Source: Comamonadaceae bacterium UBA2334 (GTDB lineage Bacteria > Pseudomonadota > Gammaproteobacteria > Burkholderiales > Burkholderiaceae_C). From it: a stretch of 32,653 nt of DNA. The stretch's first letter is position 1, and each line of letters opens with the position of its first letter. Positions 16,681 through 23,562 of the stretch are shown piece by piece. Made by a program: the position numbers and the translations under genes. The stretch spans positions 1 through 32,653 of the forward strand of contig DDUQ01000069.1 of assembly GCA_002344885.1 (NCBI GenBank). Reading direction: 5' to 3'. The notes under the pieces are model-generated. The model was given only the letters and a program-made list of their open reading frames with translations, had not been told where the DNA came from and did no database searches.

Positions 16681-17157
16681 TCAGGCGGCCAGTGCAATGG
16701 CCTCCAGCGCACTGCGCAACCGCGGCGGAATGGGCACCGGTTGGTTGGTGGCGGTGTTCACGAACACATGCACCATCGAGCCCACGGCGGCCGGAGCGGC
16801 ATCACCCGGCTTGAACAGCGCGACCTGGTAGGTCACAGACGAATTGCCCACCTTGTTGGTGGCCACGCCCACCTCCAGGTTGCCGGGGTAGGCCACAGGG
16901 GCCAGGTAGTCGCACTCGGAGTGCACGATGAACCCCACCACGTCGCCCTGGTGAATGTCGAGCCCACCTCGTTCGACCAGGTAGGCGTTGATGACGCTGT
17001 CGAAGTAGTGGTAGTACACCGCGTTGTTGACGTGACCGTAAATGTCGTTGTCGGTCCAACGGGTGCTGACGGTGCCGATGTGCGGGAATGCCGGGCGTTG
17101 CGGGTAGGTCTTGCGCATGCGGGGTCTCGGTGCAGGGTGGTCGGTGGTTGGGGTCAC
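16681..17157 (-). CDS. Acyl-CoA thioesterase of the YbgC/4HBT hot-dog family
   Basis: The hot-dog-fold family hydrolyses acyl-CoA thioesters. The 158-residue product carries the active-site block RWTDNDIYGHVNN with the conserved aspartate and the GHVNN helix start, followed by YYHYFD. A GTG start at 17157 overlaps the alcohol dehydrogenase stop by 4 bases, which argues for coupling. An internal ATG at 17118 would give a more typical family length (about 145) and is an equally good alternative. It is transcribed after the dehydrogenase, so the pair may act on one alcohol/acid or acyl-CoA pathway (inference). Confidence 0.85.
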   Translation of the reverse strand: MTPTTDHPAPRPRMRKTYPQRPAFPHIGTVSTRWTDNDIYGHVNNAVYYHYFDSVINAYLVERGGLDIHQGDVVGFIVHSECDYLAPVAYPGNLEVGVATNKVGNSSVTYQVALFKPGDAAPAAVGSMVHVFVNTATNQPVPIPPRLRSALEAIALAA

Positions 17158-18326
17158 CAGGCTGCCTGGTAGATGGCCCGGGCATCGGCCTCGGTGACCG
17201 GGCGCGGGTTGTTCTTCAGCAGGCGCTGCTGGCCCATGGCCGCTGCGGCCAGTGCATCGATGGCGTCAGCCCCGATGCCGCAGTCGCGCAGGCGCAGCGG
17301 CAGGCGGGTGCGCTCGGTCAGGCTGGCCATGTGGTCGATGAACGCGGTGCAGCGCGCCTCGACGGAGCCTGCCTGCCCAGGCATCACCACTTCAGCCAGT
17401 TCAGCGTACAGCGGTGCACAGGCCTCGCGGTTGAACCGCATGACATGCGGCAACACCAGCGCGTTGCTCACGCCGTGGGCTATGTGGTAGATGCCACCCA
17501 AGGGGTAGGCCAGGGCGTGCACGGCAGCGACGGGGGCGTTTTCAAACGCTTGGCCTGCCAGCATGGCACCCAGCAGCATGGCTTCGCGTGCCGCCAGGTC
17601 GGATCCGTCGTCAAAGGCAGGCAGCAGGTTGGCTGACAGCAGGTGCAGGGCCTGGCGCGCCAGCGTGTCAGACATCGGGTTCTTGCGGTGCACACTGGTG
17701 TACGCCTCGATGGCATGCACCATCGCATCCACGCCCGTCGCCGCAGTGACGGCGGGCGGCAGGCCCAGCGTCAGCCGGGCATCCAGCAGCACCAGATCGG
17801 CCAGCAGGGCCTGGTTCACGATGCCGGCCTTGGTGCTCTCGCCGGTGGTGACGATGGCAATGCTGGTCACCTCCGACCCTGTACCCGCTGTGGTGGGCAC
17901 CATCACCAGCGGCAACCGCTGGGCGCGCACGCTTTCGACGCCGTACAGGTCAGACAGTTTCAGCGGGTTGCCGGGCACGGCCAGGCATGCGACGATCTTG
18001 GCCACGTCCAGGCTGCTGCCGCCACCCATGCCGATCACCACATCCACACCTGTCTGTGCGGCCTGCGACACAGCGGTCAGCACGACCGCCTCGCTGGGGT
18101 CGGGCAGCACACCGGTGAACTCGGTCAGTTCAAAGCCGGCTTCCGCCAGCGATTGGCGTGCTCTCTGCAGCACGCCGCTGCCTGCCAAAAAGGCATCGGT
18201 CACGATCAGCGCCCTGACGGCAGCCCCGTTTTTGCCAGCCATTGGGCGGGCAAGCTCACCCAGGCGGTGCGAGCCGCCTGCTTCAACGACGACCCTCCGG
18301 GGGGTCTGGAAAGTAAAGTTGGCCAT
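17154..18326 (-). CDS. Iron-containing (group III) alcohol dehydrogenase
   Basis: This NAD(P)-dependent dehydrogenase family interconverts alcohols and aldehydes in the cytoplasm with a divalent metal. The 390-residue product has the family length. It shows the nucleotide-binding GMGGGSSLDVAK, the PTTAGTGSEVT block and the metal ligands in DAMVHAIEAY (Asp, His) and HALAYPLGG...HGVSNALVLPH (His, His). The ATG at 18326 begins the conserved MANFTFQTPRRVVVEAGG-like N-terminus; an upstream extension of 58 residues in the same frame has no resemblance. The thioesterase gene follows with a 4-base overlap. Substrate not predictable. Confidence 0.92.
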   Translation of the reverse strand: MANFTFQTPRRVVVEAGGSHRLGELARPMAGKNGAAVRALIVTDAFLAGSGVLQRARQSLAEAGFELTEFTGVLPDPSEAVVLTAVSQAAQTGVDVVIGMGGGSSLDVAKIVACLAVPGNPLKLSDLYGVESVRAQRLPLVMVPTTAGTGSEVTSIAIVTTGESTKAGIVNQALLADLVLLDARLTLGLPPAVTAATGVDAMVHAIEAYTSVHRKNPMSDTLARQALHLLSANLLPAFDDGSDLAAREAMLLGAMLAGQAFENAPVAAVHALAYPLGGIYHIAHGVSNALVLPHVMRFNREACAPLYAELAEVVMPGQAGSVEARCTAFIDHMASLTERTRLPLRLRDCGIGADAIDALAAAAMGQQRLLKNNPRPVTEADARAIYQAAW

Positions 18327-18650
18327 GCAGCGCGTGTCTCCTCTGTCGGTTGTTGGCTGGCATGGTAAGACATCACACTCGGCAAGCCTGTCGCCTGCGC
18401 GAGTTCGGTTGGGTTGCTTAAAAAACAGGCACTCCAGCCTGCATCCAAGCTGGGCGTGGCCTGCCGTTTGGGCTCCCCACAGAATCCAATGCTTATCCAC
18501 AGGTTTGTGCCGGTTGGGCTGGGATAACTTCAGCGGGAGTGTCCAACTTGAAAGTCAAGGGGTTACCGCATGGGGGCGTCAGGCCGTGATGTACAGGCAA
18601 GAAAAAAGCCCCACACCATTTCCAGTGAGGGGCTTCGATCTGGAACAGGC
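18327..18650. other. Non-coding stretch upstream of the alcohol dehydrogenase
   Basis: It must hold the promoter of the alcohol dehydrogenase (minus strand), but I see no convincing -35/-10 pair. Its right end holds a tRNA-type terminator (18602-18635) next to a short tRNA-like scrap on the minus strand (AATCCTGC block near 18645-18655), where the truncated integrase begins. Confidence 0.5.
18602..18635 (-). terminator. Orphan tRNA-type intrinsic terminator
   Basis: Read on the minus strand, AAGCCCC pairs with GGGGCTT and TTTTTT follows. The loop region (CTGGAAATGGTG) is nearly the same as in the tRNA-Lys terminator at 19873-19911 (CTGGAAACGGTG). No intact gene on the minus strand feeds it, so it seems left over from a lost or rearranged tRNA locus. 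Confidence 0.7.
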
Positions 18651-18953
18651 AGGATTGCGGATGTACGTGCTGCCCATGTCAAAGCCTTGCAAAGTACCGG
18701 AATCGACCACCTGACCGTCCATGGCCTGCGCCGGTCTTTTTCGTTGATGGGCGAGGCAGCAGGGGCTCCAGCCGGGGCAATTGCTCAGGTGATGGGGCAC
18801 AAGCCAAGCGCCATCGCTGAAGGCTACAGACCCCGCAGTGTGGATGCCCTGCGCCCGCTTTTGGAACGGACTGAAGCCTTCATTCTGGAGCAAGCAGGTG
18901 TGACTTTTGAGCGCAAGGTTGATCCGGGCAAGCTGGCGCTGGTGGCTGGATAG
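18651..18953 (+). pseudogene. Tyrosine recombinase (integrase) fragment, 5'-truncated
   Basis: Only the C-terminal third of a phage-type integrase remains. It shows the HGLRRSF box with the second catalytic arginine, the MGHKPSAIAEGYRPRS box with catalytic histidine and the nucleophile tyrosine, then a helical tail. The N-terminal arm-binding and core domains and the first catalytic arginine are absent. Homology starts right beside the tRNA-like scrap and orphan terminator at 18602-18650, so the gene was cut by a recombination event. No start codon with a ribosome-binding site is visible. It marks an old insertion separate from the island to the right. Confidence 0.85.
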
Positions 18954-18970
18954 CTACTTCAAGATTTCAA

Positions 18971-19005
18971 TAACGATTGACGTTAATAACGACGGACGGT
19001 AGCAT
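18971..19005 (+). promoter_or_regulatory. higBA promoter with overlapping operator
   Basis: TTGACG (18977-18982), a 17-base spacer and TAGCAT (19000-19005) form a plausible sigma-70 promoter. The inverted repeat TAACG/CGTTA (18971-18975 and 18981-18985) covers the -35 box, and AATAACGA occurs twice (18969 and 18985). This fits autorepression by HigA. The predicted transcript starts at or within a few bases of the higB ATG. Confidence 0.6.
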
Positions 19006-19010
19006 CACGC

Positions 19011-19289
19011 ATGATTGTCACTTTCCATTGCAAAGACACGGAAAGCCTATTTGCAGGCAAGCGTGTGGCGAGGTTCGTCCAGTTCGAAAGCGTTGCCATG
19101 CGCAAGCTGCAACAGATTCACGCTGCCACTGCGTTGGATTTTTTGCGGGTGCCGCCTGGCAACCGGCTGGAAGCATTGGCCGGTGACAGGCTTGGACAGC
19201 ACAGCATTCGCATCAACGACCAATGGCGGGTGTGTTTTGTGTGGCGCGACGGGCATGCGCATGACGTTGAAATTGTGGATTACCACTGA
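19011..19289 (+). CDS. higB: HigB-family toxin (RelE/HigB mRNA interferase)
   Basis: HigB toxins of this type cleave mRNA on the ribosome and are neutralised by HigA. The 92-residue product has the plasmid-maintenance killer-protein pattern: RLEALAGDRLGQHSIRIND in the second half, WRVCFVWRDG and the C-terminal VEIVDYH with the conserved terminal histidine. The ATG at 19011 has no Shine-Dalgarno sequence and sits at the predicted transcription start, so the message may be leaderless. The antitoxin gene follows after 13 bases, toxin first, as is normal for higBA. Confidence 0.93.
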   Translation: MIVTFHCKDTESLFAGKRVARFVQFESVAMRKLQQIHAATALDFLRVPPGNRLEALAGDRLGQHSIRINDQWRVCFVWRDGHAHDVEIVDYH

Positions 19290-19302
19290 AAGGGCCAATA
19301 CC

Positions 19303-19605
19303 ATGAAACGAGAAGTACCACTGGCTCACCCCGGCACCATCCTGCTGGAAGACTGGCTCAAGCCCATGGGGATCAGTCAGTATGCATTGGCAAAAGGCAT
19401 CAGCGTGCCACCACGCCGCATCAATGAAATCGTGAAAGGACTGCGCGGCATCACGGTGGACACTGCGTTGCGTTTGGGTGCGTTCTTTGGAACCGATGCC
19501 CAAAGCTGGGTGAACTTGCAAACCCACTACGACACTGAACAGGCACGAGAAACGATGGCTGAGGTATTGAGCCGCATTTCTCGGCATCAAGCCGCCGAAG
19601 CCTGA
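19303..19605 (+). CDS. higA: HigA-family antitoxin
   Basis: The 100-residue antitoxin has an XRE-type helix-turn-helix (SQYALAKGISVPPRRINEIV, about residues 26-45) and the HigA pattern HPGTILLEDWLKPMG at the start and GITVDTALRLGAFFGT in the middle. It binds HigB and represses the shared promoter, most likely at the repeats 18969-18992. The gene begins 13 bases after higB; the two form one operon beside an integrase remnant and a tRNA gene, the usual place for such modules. Confidence 0.94.
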   Translation: MKREVPLAHPGTILLEDWLKPMGISQYALAKGISVPPRRINEIVKGLRGITVDTALRLGAFFGTDAQSWVNLQTHYDTEQARETMAEVLSRISRHQAAEA

Positions 19606-19872
19606 CGGGTTCCCACCAGCCAGGGTGGTCGACCGAGCCGCAAGGCATGAGCTTGAGCGTACTCAAATGAAGGATTGTGACAGGGCTATACCAGATGTCC
19701 CCGCGGTGCAAGAAATGCTGCGGACACAGGCGCTGCCACAAATGCCAAGCACAACCCGCATCTGAGGGCGGGGTGTATGACGGTCTCAGGAGATGACTCT
19801 GTTTGTGCTTCTGGAAGGCGTTCTAATGCAGCCGAATCGCAGTCAACGCCAATTGATTGGGCAGTCCACGGG
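19606..19872. other. Non-coding stretch between higA and the tRNA-Lys terminator
   Basis: No confident gene. It holds one possible 33-codon cysteine-rich frame (19695-19796, listed separately). No promoter could be assigned. Confidence 0.4.
19695..19796 (+). CDS. Possible small cysteine-rich protein (33 residues)
   Basis: ATG to TGA gives 33 residues starting MSPRCKKCCGHRRCHKC. The spacing CxxCC-x4-CxxC could bind a metal such as zinc. The ribosome-binding site is weak (AGGG 12 bases upstream) and I know no family for it, so it could equally be chance. Confidence 0.25.
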   Translation: MSPRCKKCCGHRRCHKCQAQPASEGGVYDGLRR

Positions 19873-19911
19873 AAAAAACAAAAGCCCCGCACCGTTTCCA
19901 GCGAGGTGCTT
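19873..19911 (-). terminator. Intrinsic terminator of tRNA-Lys
   Basis: On the minus strand just past the tRNA 3' end, AAGCACCTCGC pairs with GTGCGGGGCTT (two mismatches), followed by TTTTGTTTTTT. It is the normal end of the tRNA transcript and is homologous to the orphan terminator at 18602-18635. Confidence 0.75.
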
Positions 19912-19916
19912 GTGTT

Positions 19917-19992
19917 TGGTAGGACGTGCAGGATTCGAACCTGCGACCAACGGATTAAAAGTCCGCTGCTCTACCAACTGAGCTAACGTCCC
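19917..19992 (-). tRNA. tRNA-Lys(TTT)
   Basis: The 76-nt cloverleaf folds completely: acceptor GGGACGT/ACGTCCT, D-arm AGCTCAGTTGGTAGAGC, anticodon loop CTTTTAA (TTT complement at 19957-19959), T-arm GCAGG TTCGAAT CCTGC, and a genome-encoded CCA (19917-19919). An intrinsic terminator follows. It appears intact and functional. Confidence 0.97.
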
Positions 19993-20053
19993 AAAACTCT
20001 GTACCGCAGTCTGTAAACAGTACTTTGTTTGATGTGCTACTTAAATAAACGTA

Positions 20054-20068
20054 GCAAAGAATCTTTGC
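20054..20068. repeat. Perfect 7-bp palindrome beside the attachment site
   Basis: GCAAAGA and TCTTTGC flank a single A. It sits 6 bases from the 3' end of the tRNA-Thr fragment, on the chromosomal side. It could be the terminator stem of the original tRNA or a recombinase-arm site. Confidence 0.5.
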
Positions 20069-20074
20069 CTGCAA

Positions 20075-20120
20075 TGGTGCCGGAGACATGAATCGAACAC
20101 GCGACCTTCTCATTACGAAC
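20075..20120 (-). other. 3' half of tRNA-Thr(CGT): attachment-site scar of the island
   Basis: Read on the minus strand this is TTCGTAATGAGAAGGTCG, then a T-arm (GCGTG TTCGATT CATGT), CTCCGGC and ACCA. This is the anticodon loop through the 3' end of a threonine tRNA. The 5' half is missing: bases beyond 20120 do not pair with the anticodon stem or the acceptor. Elements that integrate into a tRNA 3' end leave exactly such a fragment at the far end, with the chromosome on its 3' side (left here) and the element on its 5' side (right here). Confidence 0.8.
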
Positions 20121-20225
20121 TCAACACCAATAGCTGTGGGTAGCTGAGTTTCGCTGTCTTCACTCTAGACACACGAGATTGTAACGCTTCAGATTGATGC
20201 TGATGATGCCGATTTGTGGCGGCAA

Positions 20226-20244
20226 CTGTGACATAGCTGTGACA
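20226..20244. repeat. Tandem CTGTGACA direct repeats, 11-bp phase
   Basis: CTGTGACA occurs at 20226-20233 and 20237-20244, one helical turn apart, about 80 bases before the island regulator gene. It is a likely protein-binding site. The inverted core TGTCAC recurs as a tandem pair before the replication gene (23430-23445). Confidence 0.45.
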
Positions 20245-20323
20245 CGGGAGCCGCCCTCAGGACCACCCAGGCGGCCTCTCTGGCAGACTTCAAGTGATCT
20301 GCTGACGGCTGGAGGTGATGAGC

Positions 20324-21175
20324 ATGGCACAACGCAAACCAATCAGGCGTTCCACACACAGAGATTTGTCTTCAAGACAATGGGCTTGGGAGTTTCTCCG
20401 ATTCAATGTTGAGTACCGCAGGGCTTATGCCGAATGGGAACATCTTCCAGATGCCGTGCGCAATTTGTCAGTTTCGGATGGCATTCCCTTACATGCCTGT
20501 CCACCGGGTACGCCCATGTCGTACTTCGACGTGGTTCCGGCTGCGCTGGACAACGAAACAGTCGGTGAGTGGCTGTCTCGAACAAGCGATGAACGCAAGA
20601 AAGGTTGGAGGCTCGGACCATCTTCCAGACTCAAGCCACCAAAAGAATTTCTGATTTCGGAGTGGGTTGATCCCTTGTTGTCCCCCTTACCCAAGGAAAA
20701 AGAGCACATCTGGGATCAGTTCGATATGGAGTCAGTTGGTGGTTTGGTCAACGAAAAACACATGCCTAAGTTTGCGTCGGTGTTTCTTCGTCCACTGACA
20801 GATGTTCATGAACTTGCACTCATCGTTGATGTTCGTAGCCCGTTGGCTATTCTTGAAAGGCAGTTTAAGGACGCCGTTATCGCTTATCGGTCTAATCTCA
20901 ATAATAGAAAAATGGGAGATGCGCCCCATTTTTATAAAGCAAAAAAATATATTAACAACGCAGGTATATATGAAGAATATGTCAGGATTCTTCAGCGACT
21001 TGCCGATGGAGAAAATGAGAATGATATTCGCTACACTGAAAGTAAAGATTCGCCGCGATTGGAGTACGGAACGCCTTATCCCGAGAAAGTGAAAAAGCAG
21101 ATACCAGTTGCTATTCAGCTTAGAAATGAGGGGTATAAGGAAATTGCGTACACAGATGAATTGATGGTGGGGTGA
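20324..21175 (+). CDS. DUF6499-like island regulator (uncertain)
   Basis: The 283-residue product begins with a Trp/Arg-rich segment (SSRQWAWEFLRFNVEYRRAY, about residues 15-35). It resembles the N-terminal domain called DUF6499 in regulators of integrative elements, from memory. Further on, ALIVDVRSPLAILERQFKD resembles the same group; the C-terminal third is charged and unfamiliar. I chose ATG 20324 because GGAGG lies 8 bases upstream; ATG 20318 would be too close. The 3' half is markedly AT-rich with codons unlike the neighbours (for example 20935-20985), a sign of foreign origin. Tandem CTGTGACA repeats lie upstream. The role is not certain. Confidence 0.6.
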   Translation: MAQRKPIRRSTHRDLSSRQWAWEFLRFNVEYRRAYAEWEHLPDAVRNLSVSDGIPLHACPPGTPMSYFDVVPAALDNETVGEWLSRTSDERKKGWRLGPSSRLKPPKEFLISEWVDPLLSPLPKEKEHIWDQFDMESVGGLVNEKHMPKFASVFLRPLTDVHELALIVDVRSPLAILERQFKDAVIAYRSNLNNRKMGDAPHFYKAKKYINNAGIYEEYVRILQRLADGENENDIRYTESKDSPRLEYGTPYPEKVKKQIPVAIQLRNEGYKEIAYTDELMVG

Positions 21176-21301
21176 CGCCTCCGCAATAAGCAGGGAAAAA
21201 CTCCTAGCTACACCTTTTCCCTTAGAGAAATCGTAGTCAAAACCTACGATTCACGGTGTTGAGCAATGGTGCTCATCACTGGTAACTCTAAGGAGAAAAT
21301 T

Positions 21302-21715
21302 GTGGCAATAACGTCATCTCAAGTCTCGCCTCGGATTCGTCCAGCGGCGTTGAAAGATTTCTTCAACTCGCGGCGACCTGTCAAACAGTTCGTGCTTGAC
21401 GGTCGTTCCAGCGTCTCGACCAAATCAGGCACATCAGACCCGCCATCCACGGCTGCACCTCAACAAATTTGGTTTCGTGTGAGTCAGCTTGCCGATAAGC
21501 ACAAGGAGTTCACAGAGAACGCGATACGTGCCCAGATTTTTGCTGCCAAACCGCGTCCCGGTGCCACGACAAAGAGCGGTGAATCCTGGATCGAGGGAAA
21601 CGGCTTGGCACCAGCAATCCGGAAATGCGGACGCAGTGTCTTGATCAATGAGCCAATGTATACAAGGTGGCTTGAAACTGGTTCCTGCATCGAAGGGGCC
21701 AAAAATGAAAGTTAA
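21302..21715 (+). CDS. Small putative DNA-binding protein of a mobile element
   Basis: The product has 137 residues from a GTG at 21302, supported by AAGGAG six bases upstream. The first 55 residues look disordered. The second half (FRVSQLADKHKEFTENAIR..., then NGLAPAIRKCGRSVLINEPMYTRWL) follows the pattern of small helix-turn-helix proteins found next to replication genes in P4-like satellites and integrated plasmids; this is by memory. It overlaps the next gene by 11 bases, so it is co-translated with the DUF927 ATPase. It may regulate replication or excision. Confidence 0.6.
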   Translation: MAITSSQVSPRIRPAALKDFFNSRRPVKQFVLDGRSSVSTKSGTSDPPSTAAPQQIWFRVSQLADKHKEFTENAIRAQIFAAKPRPGATTKSGESWIEGNGLAPAIRKCGRSVLINEPMYTRWLETGSCIEGAKNES

Positions 21716-23417
21716 GAGGCCCAAACGCTTACCGGCCACTGTCTTCAACGGCCTCAATCCAGACCTTCCCAAGAATCTGAAATCCATTCACTCGGTGGTC
21801 GATGAAAAAGGTCACAACACCGGGCATCTGCTGGTGATGGCAGCAGACCGTTATGGGAATGACGTTGCAGTCACTCTTGAGGTCAAAGAACTGGCTCTTG
21901 GCCGTTGTGACGCATTGGCTCACTTTGCGGTCAAAGCCGGATTCACAGAATATCTTTCGCCAAAAGGGCTGAGGACATTGGCTACACATCTGTTGGCGTA
22001 TGAAGGCCAGCCAGCCTATGTTGCCCGTCGTTCGGGCTACCACTGCTTGACGATCAAAGGTCAACGCTATGGCTTTCTCGTTTTGAATGAGGTGGTCTAT
22101 CCGCTTGGTGAGATGCCGCCAGTGGTTGTAGCTGTCGTCATTGAATCTGGTGCATCGTTGGAGCCCAGCGGTGCTCTGGCCGATTGGGATGCTGCCATCG
22201 GAGTTCACCTCTCCGCGAATCCCTACATGTTGATTTCAGTGCTTGCAGCATTGGCGTCCGCACTGGTGCGCGCGTTTGGCTTGAATGCCCCCATCTTGGC
22301 AATCGTTGCTCCCAGCAGCGTTGGAAAGACCACCATTCAGCAAGTGGGCCGGAGCATTCGAGAGCGGGCTGACAAGATTGATGATGCATCTGGCACGGTC
22401 AATGGCCTGCGCATCATGATGGAACTCAATCCTGATGCGCCGGTTTTCTTGCAGGACGTGCACAAGTTAGACGACCTGTCGGGTGTGATGGGCTTGCTTT
22501 TTTTGGCCGCCAATGGAGGCCAACGTCTGACCAGCACAGCGAACCAGAAACTGCAAGCCGGTGCAGAACTGGCATGCGGTTTAAGCCTGTCCATGGAAAT
22601 GTCGTTCATGGAGTTGGTGGGCAACACCAGGATCACGTTGCCAGAGGGCTTCTCGGCTCGGTGCTTTGAAATGGTGTTGCAAGGGCCGCACGGTGCATTC
22701 CACAAGCTGCCCAAGGGTGTGAGCGCCCATGACTTCGCCAACCAGCTCAAGCGTGCCTGCGGTGAGCACCATGGTGCTGTGTGGGCGGCATGGATTCCCG
22801 CCATTGCAAAAAATGCCGAAAAACTCCGTGAATGGTTGCCCGAGACCATCCGTGAAGAAGAGGCCACATTGTTGGAAGGGCAACACGTCAAAGACCGCGT
22901 GACCATGCGTCTTGTCAGTGGACTGGCTGTGTGGTCGGCGGTGGGCAAGCTGGCCATCAATCTCAAGGTCTTGAAGCTGAAGCATGCTGACGTTGAAAAC
23001 GCCCTGCGGCTGGTCTTCCTTGAGCACCTTGGCCGCCAAGCACACCGCACAACGCCTATCGGTGAAAAGGTCATCACCACGGTTCGGGACTTCATCGACC
23101 GCAATGCCAACCGCTTTCCGGCACTCGCTCTGTTCGGTCGCAACGACCAGAACAACGTGCCCGGTTACACCAAAGGCACAGGCCGTGAACTTGTCTATTT
23201 GTTCTTGCTGGGCGAACTGGAGAAGCTTTTGGGTGAGAAGTTTGGGCTGGCAATGGCCTTGCAAAAGCTGGACGAAGCTGGCTTCTTGGTCAAAAACGGA
23301 GAAGGCATGCAAGTGCAAATGCGCCTGAGCAATGGACTTCGGAAGCGGTTCTATGGCATCCGTTCTTCAATTCGCTTTGATGGTGATGCCGAAATCATTG
23401 AAATGGAGGCCAAGTGA
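21705..23417 (+). CDS. DUF927-type helicase-like ATPase of a mobile element
   Basis: The 570-residue protein contains the DUF927 P-loop domain linked to primase-helicases of phage P4-like elements. Walker A is APSSVGKTT (about residues 199-207, first Gly replaced by Ala), followed by DDASGTVNGL, and Walker B VFLQDVHKL (about 246). No primase zinc finger or TOPRIM domain is seen, so priming would need another protein. ATG 21705 overlaps the previous gene; a frame open from 21648 has no better start. Replication initiator and hairpins follow, so it is probably the replicative helicase of the element. Confidence 0.8.
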   Translation: MKVKRPKRLPATVFNGLNPDLPKNLKSIHSVVDEKGHNTGHLLVMAADRYGNDVAVTLEVKELALGRCDALAHFAVKAGFTEYLSPKGLRTLATHLLAYEGQPAYVARRSGYHCLTIKGQRYGFLVLNEVVYPLGEMPPVVVAVVIESGASLEPSGALADWDAAIGVHLSANPYMLISVLAALASALVRAFGLNAPILAIVAPSSVGKTTIQQVGRSIRERADKIDDASGTVNGLRIMMELNPDAPVFLQDVHKLDDLSGVMGLLFLAANGGQRLTSTANQKLQAGAELACGLSLSMEMSFMELVGNTRITLPEGFSARCFEMVLQGPHGAFHKLPKGVSAHDFANQLKRACGEHHGAVWAAWIPAIAKNAEKLREWLPETIREEEATLLEGQHVKDRVTMRLVSGLAVWSAVGKLAINLKVLKLKHADVENALRLVFLEHLGRQAHRTTPIGEKVITTVRDFIDRNANRFPALALFGRNDQNNVPGYTKGTGRELVYLFLLGELEKLLGEKFGLAMALQKLDEAGFLVKNGEGMQVQMRLSNGLRKRFYGIRSSIRFDGDAEIIEMEAK

Positions 23418-23429
23418 CCGGGTGGCATC

Positions 23430-23445
23430 TGTCACGTTGTCACGT
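23430..23445. repeat. Tandem TGTCACGT repeats before the replication gene
   Basis: TGTCACGT occurs twice back to back (23430-23437 and 23438-23445), 13 bases after the DUF927 stop and about 120 bases before the Rep start. It may be a regulator or Rep binding site; its inverse core GTGACA occurs as a tandem pair at 20228-20244. Confidence 0.4.
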
Positions 23446-23562
23446 CCAATTTTGAACTTACGAGCACAAGATCCTATTTCATTGCGTGCTGCGTGTTCTC
23501 TTGATTTGGCCGCAGCGCGTAATACACAACATTCCATCAATACTCTCTCTTTGGATGAAAAA

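Larger units (their letters stand above)
19993..20323. other. Left border of the island and regulator upstream region
   Basis: It contains a perfect palindrome (GCAAAGA, A, TCTTTGC, 20054-20068), the tRNA-Thr 3' fragment (20075-20120), and two CTGTGACA direct repeats one helical turn apart (20226-20233 and 20237-20244). No gene is seen. Confidence 0.6.

Noticed and set aside
20075..20150. Complete tRNA-Thr gene
   Set aside because: Only the anticodon-to-3' half fits. Beyond 20120 the bases cannot form the anticodon stem, D-arm or 5' acceptor.
23332..23562. Upstream extension of the replication protein
   Set aside because: It overlaps the DUF927 gene, lacks a ribosome-binding site and adds no family sequence; ATG 23563 is preferred.
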